A stretch of DNA of 64,000 bases from Alphaproteobacteria bacterium (GTDB taxonomy: Bacteria > Pseudomonadota > Alphaproteobacteria > Parvibaculales > Parvibaculaceae), in the NCBI GenBank assembly GCA_021775935.1, contig JAJFGY010000136.1, positions 1 to 64,000 on the forward strand, read 5' to 3'. This document shows positions 28,886 through 38,429 of the stretch, in pieces (the stretch's first letter is position 1; the number at the start of each line of letters is the position of its first letter). Below the pieces are notes generated by a model that was not told the DNA's origin, searched no databases, and saw nothing but the letters and a program-made list of their open reading frames with translations. The translations under genes were made by a program, and so were the position numbers.

Positions 28886-28897
28886 GATGTTCCTCCC

Positions 28898-30283
28898 TTA
28901 GCGATAGGTGACGGATTTGACGGCGGCGACAACTTCTGGTGCGCTCGGCAGTGCAAGCTTCTCCAAGTTCGCGGCATAGGGCATTGGCACATCCTTGCCT
29001 GACACGCGCAAGATTGGCGCATCGAGGTGGTCGAATGCTTTCTCTTGGACTTGTGCTGCGATTTCAGAGCCAATTCCGCAAATGGGCCACATCTCTTCCA
29101 CCACAACGAGGCGGTTGGTCTTTTGGACAGATGCGATGATGGTATCTATGTCGAGCGGGCGCAGCGACCGCAGATCAATCACTTCGGCCATGATGCCCTC
29201 TTCGGCAAGCTGATCTGCTGCATCGAGTGCATAAGTCAGTCCCATGCTGAAGGAGACAATGGTAACGTCTGCGCCTTCCCGCATCACTCTGGCTTTGCCA
29301 ATGGGGAGCACCCAGTCGTCGATTTCGGGCACATCAAACGTGCGGCCATAGAGGATCTCGTTTTCCAGAAACACAACCGGATTTGGATCACGGATCGCCG
29401 CCTTCAAAAGCCCCTTCGCATCTGCTGCTGAATAGGGCGCCACGACTTTCAAACCGGGCACCTGAGCATACCAGGACGAATAGTCCTGACTGTGCTGTGC
29501 GCCGACGCGTGCTGCCGCACCATTTGGACCTCGGAACACGATCGGACAGGCCATCTGGCCGCCAGACATGTAGCGGGTTTTCGCGGCTGAATTGATGATG
29601 TGATCAATGGCCTGCATCGCGAAGTTGAATGTCATGAATTCAACAATGGGTTTCAGGCCCGCCATGGCGGCACCGGATGCAAGACCAGCAAAGCCATGCT
29701 CAGTGATGGGTGTGTCCACCACACGGCGCGATCCAAATTCCTCAAGCAAGCCTTGGGTTACTTTGTAGGCGCCCTGATATTCTGCAACCTCTTCGCCCAT
29801 AACGAAGACAGTGTCATCGGACCGCATTTCTTCCGCCATTGCATCACGCAGTGCTTCGCGCACAGTGATGGATGCCATCGCTGTTCCCTCCGGAATGTCG
29901 GGATCTGGGGCGATGATGGCTGCTACAGCGCCGGGACCAGCAACCGGCTCGGCGTCATCAGGTGATGCATCCTCTGATGGGGCGGCCTGCGGGGCAGCGC
30001 TTTTTTCCTGCGGCGCGGAGGAAATGGACGTGCTGTCTTCCCCCTCCTGCAATAGGACAGCGATCAGATCGTTGACCGGGACGTTCTCGGTGCCCTCAGC
30101 AACGACAAGCTTGCCGATGCGGCCCTCATCAACGGCTTCCAATTCCATCGTGGCTTTGTCGGTCTCAATCTCTGCAATCAAGTCGCCAGAGCGGACCTCA
30201 TCGCCTTCTTTCACCAACCATTTGGCGAGTGTGCCTTCCTCCATCGTCGGGGAAAGAGCTGGCATCAGGATTTCCACGCTCAT
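28898..30283 (-). CDS. pdhB: pyruvate dehydrogenase E1 beta subunit with N-terminal lipoyl domain
   Basis: This 461-residue subunit begins with a lipoyl domain (lipoyl-lysine in [11 protein letters not shown], about 1-80) and an acidic Ala/Pro-rich linker. The TPP-enzyme beta domain follows from about 135 ([37 protein letters not shown]-type loop and the C-terminal transketolase domain). An extra lipoyl domain on E1-beta is typical of alphaproteobacteria. Its ATG overlaps the pdhA stop by four bases. With PdhA it decarboxylates pyruvate. Confidence 0.97.
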   Translation of the reverse strand: MSVEILMPALSPTMEEGTLAKWLVKEGDEVRSGDLIAEIETDKATMELEAVDEGRIGKLVVAEGTENVPVNDLIAVLLQEGEDSTSISSAPQEKSAAPQAAPSEDASPDDAEPVAGPGAVAAIIAPDPDIPEGTAMASITVREALRDAMAEEMRSDDTVFVMGEEVAEYQGAYKVTQGLLEEFGSRRVVDTPITEHGFAGLASGAAMAGLKPIVEFMTFNFAMQAIDHIINSAAKTRYMSGGQMACPIVFRGPNGAAARVGAQHSQDYSSWYAQVPGLKVVAPYSAADAKGLLKAAIRDPNPVVFLENEILYGRTFDVPEIDDWVLPIGKARVMREGADVTIVSFSMGLTYALDAADQLAEEGIMAEVIDLRSLRPLDIDTIIASVQKTNRLVVVEEMWPICGIGSEIAAQVQEKAFDHLDAPILRVSGKDVPMPYAANLEKLALPSAPEVVAAVKSVTYR

Positions 30284-31383
30284 GCTGACACCTCTTCAAT
30301 GATATCGGTCCAGAGTTCTGAAGCATCTGGCTCAGGACTCTCCTGGGCAAAATTCGCAGCATCCGTCACAATCGCGCGCACTTCTGCATCAATTTCTTTC
30401 AGACCGGCTTCGTTGACCGTCTTTGATTTCAGCAGACGCGCTTTGACCTGCTCAATTGGATCATGCTCTTCGCGCATGCGGTTCACCTCTTCGCGCGCCC
30501 GGTACTTTGCCGGATCTGACATGGAGTGACCGCGATAACGATAGGTGTTCATCTCTAGAATGAAGGGGCCATTCCCGTCTCGGCAGGACTTAGCTGCTCT
30601 TGCCGCAGCATCCCTCACCGCGCGCACGTCCATCCCATCAACCTGCTCGCCTGGAATGTTGAAACTCACACCACGCTTGGAGAGATCCGTCTGGGCCGAC
30701 GCACGACTGATCGCTGTGCCCATCGCGTATTGGTTGTTCTCAATGACATAGACGACAGGCAGTTCCCAGAGCTCCGCCATGTTGAAACTCTCATAGACCT
30801 GCCCTTGGTTTGCTGCGCCATCGCCGAAATAGACGAAAGAAACATTGCCATTGTCGTAGTAGCGATTGGCGAAGGCGAGCCCGGTTCCCAGAGAGACCTG
30901 GGCGCCCACGATGCCATGACCGCCATAGAAGTGTTTCTCAGTGGAGAACATGTGCATGGAGCCGCCCTTGCCTCTCGACAGGCCACCCTCACGCCCGGTG
31001 AGCTCCGCCATGACGCCCCTGGGGTCGAGCCCCATGGCAATCATGTGACCATGGTCCCGATATCCGGTGATCATCTGGTCGCCCTCTTCAGATGCCATCT
31101 GCACACCGACGACAACGGCTTCCTGACCAATGTAGAGATGGCAGAACCCGCCAATGAGCCCCATGCCATACATCTGACCTGCCTTTTCTTCGAAGCGGCG
31201 GATGGTGAGCATCACCTTGTACGCTTCAAGGTCCTCGTCTGCGGAGAAAGCTGGAACATTTGGCTGGTTTTGGGGCGATTTCTTGCGAGTAGCCGCCTTC
31301 TTGGTGGTGCTTCTAGAGGAAGGCTTTTTGGCGGCGGGTTTCTTTACGGCTGGTTTTTTGGGAGCTGCTTTTTTGGTCGCCAT
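30280..31383 (-). CDS. pdhA: pyruvate dehydrogenase E1 alpha subunit
   Basis: The 367-residue subunit carries the TPP motif [19 protein letters not shown]. Other family features are [20 protein letters not shown] and the phosphorylation-loop-like region [15 protein letters not shown]. The ORF track starts 16 codons earlier; the ATG at 31383 has GAGG upstream and gives [10 protein letters not shown]. The first 40 residues are a Lys/Ala/Pro-rich basic tail ([20 protein letters not shown]) not needed for catalysis, likely a docking extension. It heads the pdhA-pdhB-pdhC-lpdA operon. Confidence 0.96.
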   Translation of the reverse strand: MATKKAAPKKPAVKKPAAKKPSSRSTTKKAATRKKSPQNQPNVPAFSADEDLEAYKVMLTIRRFEEKAGQMYGMGLIGGFCHLYIGQEAVVVGVQMASEEGDQMITGYRDHGHMIAMGLDPRGVMAELTGREGGLSRGKGGSMHMFSTEKHFYGGHGIVGAQVSLGTGLAFANRYYDNGNVSFVYFGDGAANQGQVYESFNMAELWELPVVYVIENNQYAMGTAISRASAQTDLSKRGVSFNIPGEQVDGMDVRAVRDAAARAAKSCRDGNGPFILEMNTYRYRGHSMSDPAKYRAREEVNRMREEHDPIEQVKARLLKSKTVNEAGLKEIDAEVRAIVTDAANFAQESPEPDASELWTDIIEEVSA

Positions 31384-31481
31384 AAACGGAGCCTCGCGGT
31401 TGTCATGATGGGGAAAAACCCCCGAATTCACGCTCTAAGATAGGCGCCAAATATTTGATTTGTATGAAAAATTTCGTGATG

Positions 31482-31496
31482 AACTGAATTTCAGTT
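31482..31496. promoter_or_regulatory. 15-base palindrome AACTGAA-T-TTCAGTT upstream of pdhA
   Basis: This perfect 7-base inverted repeat has a 1-base centre and lies about 100 bases upstream of the pdhA start, in the gap after ftsB. It could be an operator for the PDH operon or a structure in the ftsB 3' end. On the minus strand a T-run (ATTTTT) follows only after about ten bases, so termination is doubtful. Confidence 0.3.
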
Positions 31497-31576
31497 AAAC
31501 CCGGCCTAATGCAGGAGATTTATCGACCCGCCAATTTTGATTCAGGCGCACAAATCAACTGAGATCACGATGGAAG

Positions 31577-31906
31577 CTATTTGGGATCACGATAAATGGT
31601 CAGTTCGTCAGGTCTGGAGACACCCAAATAGGCCCGAGCCCGCTCATCGAGCAGGTCTGGATCCAGGCTTTCCGGGCGCAGCAGAGCGACCTGATGTTCC
31701 AGGCGCGCGCGGTCAGCACTGACGCTCGCCAAGTTGCCCCGCAATGTCTCAATTTCCATGGTGAGGGATGACCATGCCCGCAATCCTTGCTCCCCCTTCA
31801 CCGCGTTGACGACGAAATAGGTGAGCAGAAGTCCGCAGAGGATCGGCAAAACAAGCAGCCGGAGCCTAAGGGGTTCGTGTGTTGAGACTAGTCCGAAGCG
31901 TTCCAT
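31577..31906 (-). CDS. ftsB: septum formation initiator, FtsB/DivIC family
   Basis: The 109-residue protein has one membrane helix (about 16-36, LLVLPILCGLLLTYFVVNAV) followed by a periplasmic coiled coil (EIETLRGNLASVSADRARLEHQVALL) and a short tail (DLLDERARAYLGVSRPDEL). This layout is that of FtsB/DivIC divisome proteins, which with FtsQ and FtsL activate septal synthesis. The gene sits between eno and pdhA, its common alphaproteobacterial position, although here five or more genes intervene toward eno. The ribosome binding site is weak. Confidence 0.88.
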   Translation of the reverse strand: MERFGLVSTHEPLRLRLLVLPILCGLLLTYFVVNAVKGEQGLRAWSSLTMEIETLRGNLASVSADRARLEHQVALLRPESLDPDLLDERARAYLGVSRPDELTIYRDPK

Positions 31907-31978
31907 GAGTATGAGAGAATCACAAAGTGATTCGCCTCGTCAAGCTCAAACGATTCGGGATTCTATCAATGAGTCCAA

Positions 31979-32653
31979 TTAGTTGGCGGTGTGCCTATCT
32001 GGACTCACCTCTGCGCTCGGGAAGGTGGGCTCAGGATCACCGGCGCTCCATTGGGGATATTTTTCCATTACGGACTTAAAGCGATCTGATGCAAGGAACC
32101 GCTCCAGCCAAACCCGCAGATGCGTCCAGTCCTGCGTGTCAAACCAGGCGCGGTCGGTATTTGCGAACTGTCTCACAAAGGGCAGGATTGCATAGTCAGC
32201 AAAACAGGCCTTTGGCCCACACAACCAATCATTCTTGCTGAGCCGATCATCTAACCCGCGCAAGGTTACCGAAGCTTCTGTCCGGTGTTCCTCTGCTACA
32301 GCCCCGTCATACCGGTTTTCGTATTTGTAGCGATCAAGATGGTGCTTAAAGGGTCCGTCATTTTGCGCGACCAGCTCATCGATTGCGGCGCGATCAGCAC
32401 CAAGCCAGTTCTCCGGGTCAGACTGGCCCAGTGCCCAGTTCATGACATCAAGACTTTCTTCGAGAACATCTCCTCCAGGGAGTACAAGAACCGGCACTGT
32501 AGCCTTGGGGGATGCCGCAATCATCTCAGGAGGTTTGTCGCGCAGCACAACTTCGCGCAGTAAGACCGATAAGCCGCTTGATGCCAACGCCAAGCGCGCG
32601 CGCATGGCGTATGGACAGCGGCGGAAGGAATAGAGTGTGGGAAGCTCTTCCAT
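31979..32653 (-). CDS. glutathione S-transferase family protein
   Basis: The 224-residue protein has an N-terminal thioredoxin-like domain (LYSFRRCPYAMRARLAL, with the Cys-Pro near residue 13), ATVPVLVLPGGDVLEESLDVMNW at the glutathione-binding site, and a helical C-terminal domain. The Cys in CPYA suggests a thiol-transferase or Omega-like mechanism rather than classic Ser/Tyr conjugation. The start overlaps the trhO stop by one base (TGATG), so translation of the two is coupled. The substrate is unknown. Confidence 0.85.
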   Translation of the reverse strand: MEELPTLYSFRRCPYAMRARLALASSGLSVLLREVVLRDKPPEMIAASPKATVPVLVLPGGDVLEESLDVMNWALGQSDPENWLGADRAAIDELVAQNDGPFKHHLDRYKYENRYDGAVAEEHRTEASVTLRGLDDRLSKNDWLCGPKACFADYAILPFVRQFANTDRAWFDTQDWTHLRVWLERFLASDRFKSVMEKYPQWSAGDPEPTFPSAEVSPDRHTAN

Positions 32654-33609
32654 CAGTCATCTGCCAATTCAGGCGCTTCATATCGCGCACCAAGGTGCTT
32701 TTCGTTCCGCTTCTTTGCCAGATCAATCTGCTTTTGCCTGGATGTGAAGCGTGCGATCTGTTCGGGGCTCGAGGCATCATAGCAATGGGGACAGCTCACA
32801 CCGGGCTGATATTGCGGTGTTTCTTTCTCTTCCTCAGAGATCGGCCGTCTGCAAGCATGGCACATGTCATAGCTGCCAGGCGTCAGCCCATGCTCAACTG
32901 ACACGCGCTGGTCAAAGACGAAGCACTCGCCCTTCCAGAGGCTTTCTTCTTCGGGCACCTTCTCAAGATATTTCAGAATGCCGCCTTCCAGATGATAGAC
33001 GTCTTCAAAGCCTTCTGTTTTCATATAGGAGCTGGCCTTCTCGCAGCGAATGCCGCCAGTGCAAAACATCGCTACTTTGGGTTTCTTGCCATCTGCTGCG
33101 CGTGCCTTCAAAGCCTCAACCCAGTCAGGAAACTCTCGGAAGCTCGCAGTCTTGGGGTCTTCTGCTCCGCGAAAAGTTCCGATCGCCACTTCATAAGCGT
33201 TTCGTGTGTCGACCAAAATGACATCTGGATCTGATATCAGCTCGTTCCAGTCCTCAGGTTTTACATAAGTGCCGACCTGTTTGTTGGGATCTGCAATCGG
33301 CTTGCCGAGCGTCACAATCTCTTTCTTCAGACGTACTTTCATCCGGTGAAACGGCATTTTTTCAGTGTAAGAGTATTTAACGCCGATCCCTTTGAGCCTG
33401 GCATCCGACTGGATGTGGGCAATGACGTGTTCGATGCCCTTTTGGGGACCCGCGACAGTGCCGTTTATGCCCTCTTCTGCGAGAAGAACTGTCCCCATGA
33501 TCTGGTTCGCCCTGCAAACAGCCTGCAGAGGTGCCTGGAGCGCTTCGAAATCTGGAAGGGTGGCGAATTTGTACATCGCCGCCACTGTGTAGGTCTGATC
33601 AGTACTCAT
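32653..33609 (-). CDS. trhO: tRNA uridine(34) hydroxylase TrhO (YceA rhodanese family)
   Basis: The protein is 318 residues when started at the ATG at 33609, which has CAGGA at good spacing. The ORF-track ATG at 33618 lies directly on that site. It has the UPF0176/TrhO layout: an N-terminal ferredoxin-like part ([16 protein letters not shown]), a central rhodanese domain with catalytic Cys in [16 protein letters not shown], and a C-terminal zinc-like cluster ([18 protein letters not shown]). It makes 5-hydroxyuridine at tRNA position 34 using oxygen. It is divergent from the PAS genes. Confidence 0.93.
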   Translation of the reverse strand: MSTDQTYTVAAMYKFATLPDFEALQAPLQAVCRANQIMGTVLLAEEGINGTVAGPQKGIEHVIAHIQSDARLKGIGVKYSYTEKMPFHRMKVRLKKEIVTLGKPIADPNKQVGTYVKPEDWNELISDPDVILVDTRNAYEVAIGTFRGAEDPKTASFREFPDWVEALKARAADGKKPKVAMFCTGGIRCEKASSYMKTEGFEDVYHLEGGILKYLEKVPEEESLWKGECFVFDQRVSVEHGLTPGSYDMCHACRRPISEEEKETPQYQPGVSCPHCYDASSPEQIARFTSRQKQIDLAKKRNEKHLGARYEAPELADD

Positions 33610-33747
33610 GGTTTTCATCCTGCAGGGTCAGCAGATTGGTTACATCCCCGCGCGTAAATCCGCAAGTTTGACCCCCAATTAATGAAACCAGGTCTCCAAA
33701 ATCTCCCTGTTTTCCGTCAGTCATCCTTGTATCGGGGCGACTTCATT

Positions 33748-33759
33748 CTTTTTAAAAAG
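33748..33759. promoter_or_regulatory. AT-rich palindrome CTTTTTAAAAAG in a divergent promoter region
   Basis: A 12-base palindrome lies in the 207 bases between the divergent trhO and first PAS gene. It could form part of a promoter or regulator site. The function is not established. Confidence 0.2.
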
Positions 33760-33816
33760 GATGCTGTCAGGCTTAACCCAGGGCTTGGTATTGAACCGAG
33801 ATGATTGGGTGGGTTT

Positions 33817-34413
33817 ATGACTTTGGACGAAATGCTGGCGCTGTCTCTCGCGCCAGAAAAAATGCGCAGCCTGATTGCAGCCTATCGCGAAGCCCAGGGA
33901 GACGGGGCGCTCGATGTGGCATCGCAAGACCGACTGCCCATGCGGAAAATGGCTCCTTTGCTTGCCAATGTCACGCTCATGGAACGCCTGGATGATGACC
34001 ACATTGTATATCGGATAGCAGGTGAGAACATTGTTGCAAGGCTTGGCTTTAATCCGACAGGTAAGAACTTTCTAGACTTCTTCGACGCCGCCATTCGCGA
34101 AGAGAGTGCGCGGGTGAATAAGGCTGGGCTGACCAGCAAATGTGGCCATTATGCGGTTTATGAAAATCAATATGAGTCTGGTCGCCGTATGATCAGCGAA
34201 AGCCTCATGTTGCCGATGCGGAAAAACGCACACTCGGACGTAGATTTTATCTTCGGCTATCACATTCACCATCAAGCAACAGATATTTATGCAATGGGTG
34301 CGCGAACGTCCCTCATGGTTGATTGGTCTGTGGCTGAGTTTGTCGACATAGGATTTGGTGTCCCCAAGATCACCGTCGAAGAGAGTCCCTCCGCCCGACA
34401 AGCACGCGCCTGA
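33817..34413 (+). CDS. PAS-fold protein, PAS_5 type (copy 1)
   Basis: This 198-residue soluble protein consists mostly of a divergent PAS fold of the PAS_5 type. It has SQDRLPMRKMAPLLANVTLMER, YRIAGENIVARLGFNPTGKNFLDFF and a later strand region (FIFGYHIHH). It has no kinase or output domain. The ATG at 33817 is chosen over the ORF-track TTG because the second copy aligns exactly from this point. It is followed after 84 bases by a homologous gene, implying tandem duplication. A sensory or ligand-binding role is inferred from the fold alone. Confidence 0.7.
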   Translation: MTLDEMLALSLAPEKMRSLIAAYREAQGDGALDVASQDRLPMRKMAPLLANVTLMERLDDDHIVYRIAGENIVARLGFNPTGKNFLDFFDAAIREESARVNKAGLTSKCGHYAVYENQYESGRRMISESLMLPMRKNAHSDVDFIFGYHIHHQATDIYAMGARTSLMVDWSVAEFVDIGFGVPKITVEESPSARQARA

Positions 34414-34497
34414 ATTGAGCGGGTCCGCTATTCACTTTTTGTAGAGTTGCCCCCTTCAGTATCAGCAGGGCCATCCCGGGAACTTTTAGGACATGAT

Positions 34498-35055
34498 GTG
34501 ACATTTGATGAGCTCATCGCACAATCAATCGCACCGTCAAAAACCGCTGCTTTCGTGACCGGATATCGTGAAACGCAGACCGACGGAAATGTAGGCGAAC
34601 AAGATCGGCTTCCCATGAGAACGATGGCGCCGATGCTCCCAAATGTCACGCTTACCGAATACCACAATGAGGAGAAAATCCTTTACCGCATTGCAGGCCA
34701 AGATGTTGTCGAGCGTTTAGGTTTCAACCCAATCGGGCAGAATGTTCTTGATCTTATCGCTCAGGAAAAACGCAGTGCGGCAATTGATCTCCATGATGTC
34801 ATCATACGACACCCCTGCGGCTCCTATGTGCTGTATGAGAGCACGTTTCAATCGGGGCGCCGTGCCAGAAGCGAGAGCATCACATTTCCGATGCGAAAAG
34901 ATGCTGCCTGCGAGGCAGCTCTGTTTCTCTCCTATCACGTTCACCACCAACCGACCGGGTACGGTGAAACGAGTGAAACAACATCTCTCGGCCAATCCCA
35001 TCAACAGGCCGATTTGATCGACATTGGGTTTGGTATTCCGAAGATACCAATTTAG
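34498..35055 (+). CDS. PAS-fold protein, PAS_5 type (copy 2)
   Basis: The 185-residue paralog of the preceding gene shares the pattern EQDRLPMRTMAPMLPNVTL, YRIAGQDVVERLGFNPIGQN, YESTFQSGRRARSESITFPMRK and the end DIGFGIPKI. I start it at the GTG at 34498, since VTFDELIAQSIAPSK then aligns with MTLDEMLALSLAPEK of copy 1 and TAGGA lies upstream; the ORF-track TTG adds 17 unaligned residues. The C-terminal 25 residues of copy 1 differ most. It ends 19 bases before converging arfB. No output domain is seen. Confidence 0.68.
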   Translation: MTFDELIAQSIAPSKTAAFVTGYRETQTDGNVGEQDRLPMRTMAPMLPNVTLTEYHNEEKILYRIAGQDVVERLGFNPIGQNVLDLIAQEKRSAAIDLHDVIIRHPCGSYVLYESTFQSGRRARSESITFPMRKDAACEAALFLSYHVHHQPTGYGETSETTSLGQSHQQADLIDIGFGIPKIPI

Positions 35056-35074
35056 AAGCGTGCTCCTCATTCAG

Positions 35075-35500
35075 CTAGTCCATTGTCGGTTTTCCGCGAA
35101 GCTTCTTCTTGTCACCTCGCTTGCTTTTGGTCTCTAGCCGCTTCCGTTTGGACGCCAATGTTGGTTTTGTTTTCACTCGGTATCTCACAGGTTCTGATGC
35201 CCGTTTCAACAAATCGAACAAACGTGTGCGGGCGGCGTCCCGGTTCATCTGCTGCGAGCGATGTTCCCGTGCTGTAATCGTGAGAATTCCACCTGCGGAA
35301 AGTCGCCGCCCGGCAAGCTCGCCCAAACGTCTTTTCGTTGCTGCGGTGAGTGCCTGCGACCTAAGCACGTCAAAGCGCAACTGAACTGCAGTTGCCACCT
35401 TATTGACATTCTGCCCACCAGGTCCGCCCGCCTGGATGAAACTTTCTTCCAGTTCAGCGGCATCTATCTCGATCCGGTCGTTGATGCGTATTTTAGCCAT
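35075..35500 (-). CDS. arfB: ribosome rescue peptidyl-tRNA hydrolase ArfB
   Basis: The 141-residue protein has the class I release-factor catalytic domain with GGQ at residues 28-30 (IQAGGPGGQNVNKVAT). A basic C-terminal tail (KSKRGDKKKLRGKPTMD) inserts into the empty mRNA channel of stalled ribosomes. The length and tail separate ArfB from true release factors, which are much longer. It is nine bases from the flavoprotein gene upstream and probably belongs to the eno transcript. Confidence 0.94.
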   Translation of the reverse strand: MAKIRINDRIEIDAAELEESFIQAGGPGGQNVNKVATAVQLRFDVLRSQALTAATKRRLGELAGRRLSAGGILTITAREHRSQQMNRDAARTRLFDLLKRASEPVRYRVKTKPTLASKRKRLETKSKRGDKKKLRGKPTMD

Positions 35501-35509
35501 GCCGCACCA

Positions 35510-36721
35510 TTACCGAGCCTTCAGATAGCCGGCAGCCGCGACCCCACATGAGCGGCCCAGCGCCATGCAGGCATTCAGCAAATAGCCGCCAGTTGGCGCT
35601 TCCCAATCCAGCATCTCGCCTGTGCAGAACGTGCCCGGCCTGGATGTCAGCATGAAGCCTTCATCCAGCGTCTCAAATGAGATGCCGCCTGCCGATGAGA
35701 TCGCTTCTTCTATCGGGCGGGCGTTCGTCACCTTGAGCGAGAGGCCTTTGATTGCCTCTGCAAGTTTCTCCACATCGTCCAAGCGATCGGGCGCACATTC
35801 CCGCAGAAGATTGGCTTTAACGCCTGACAAGAAGACTGTTTTCTTCAGGTGTGTAGAAAAGCTTCTCGTGCCACGTGGCTTCGACAGGCGCGTGATGACT
35901 TTTTCAAGCGGCACGTCAGGCATCAGATCAAGACGAAGCATTGCTTCACCTTTCTCCTTGATCGCCTCGCGCAGCACACGGGTATGCTGGTAGATGCCGC
36001 TGCCTTCAATGCCATAGGCGGTGACGACAAATTCACCATTTATGCGCACATCATCTGCAGTGAGCGCGACGGCTTTAACAGGCTCTCCTGCGAACCTATC
36101 TTTGAAATGATCCGACCATGCGTGATTGAAGCCGCAATTGGCAGGCTCGAATGGTCGAACGTCGATGTCCGCCTCTTTCATGTGAGAAACCCAGCTTGCG
36201 TCTGACCCGAGCTTTGGCCAGCTTGCGCCACCCAATGCCAGAATGGTTACGTCTGACTTGACGCATTGTTTTCCCTCTGGTGTTTCAAACAGCAAGGCGC
36301 CCGTCTCATCCCAGCCAAGCCACTTATGGCGAACATGAACGCTCATGCCGCGCGCCTTGAGCTGGCGTATCCAGGCACGCAGCAGGGGCGCGGCTTTCAT
36401 GCTCTTGGGGAAGACGTGGCCGGACGTGCCGACAAAGGTTTTGGTGCCCAGGTCTGCTGCCCACTCGCGAACGGCATTTGGCGGGAAATGTTCAATCGTG
36501 TTTTCAAGGTAGGGTCGCGCTTGACCGAAATGGGCGAGGAATGCATCAATCGATTCCGAGTGGGTAAGGTTGAGCCCACTCTTCCCCGCCATCAGGAATT
36601 TGCGCCCGAGCGAAGGCATGGCGTCAAATAGATCGACCGCGATGCCTCTCCGCGTCAGCGCCTCAGCTGCCATCAGACCAGCCGGGCCACCACCGATTAT
36701 CGTTGCCCGTGCTTGTGCCAT
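35510..36721 (-). CDS. HI0933-like flavoprotein, TIGR03862 family
   Basis: The 403-residue protein has an N-terminal FAD-binding Rossmann motif (ATIIGGGPAGLMAAEALTRRG) and a second signature (GRKFLMAGKSGLNLTHSE). It also has the ALGGASWPKLGSDASW segment of the HI0933/YhiN family and a C-terminal FAD contact (FCTGEMLDWEAPTGGYLLNACMALG). The reaction is not known for this subfamily. It lies ten bases after eno and nine before arfB, so it is likely cotranscribed with both. Confidence 0.88.
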   Translation of the reverse strand: MAQARATIIGGGPAGLMAAEALTRRGIAVDLFDAMPSLGRKFLMAGKSGLNLTHSESIDAFLAHFGQARPYLENTIEHFPPNAVREWAADLGTKTFVGTSGHVFPKSMKAAPLLRAWIRQLKARGMSVHVRHKWLGWDETGALLFETPEGKQCVKSDVTILALGGASWPKLGSDASWVSHMKEADIDVRPFEPANCGFNHAWSDHFKDRFAGEPVKAVALTADDVRINGEFVVTAYGIEGSGIYQHTRVLREAIKEKGEAMLRLDLMPDVPLEKVITRLSKPRGTRSFSTHLKKTVFLSGVKANLLRECAPDRLDDVEKLAEAIKGLSLKVTNARPIEEAISSAGGISFETLDEGFMLTSRPGTFCTGEMLDWEAPTGGYLLNACMALGRSCGVAAAGYLKAR

Positions 36722-36731
36722 GTGAGGTGTC

Positions 36732-38429
<1,698 letters not shown>

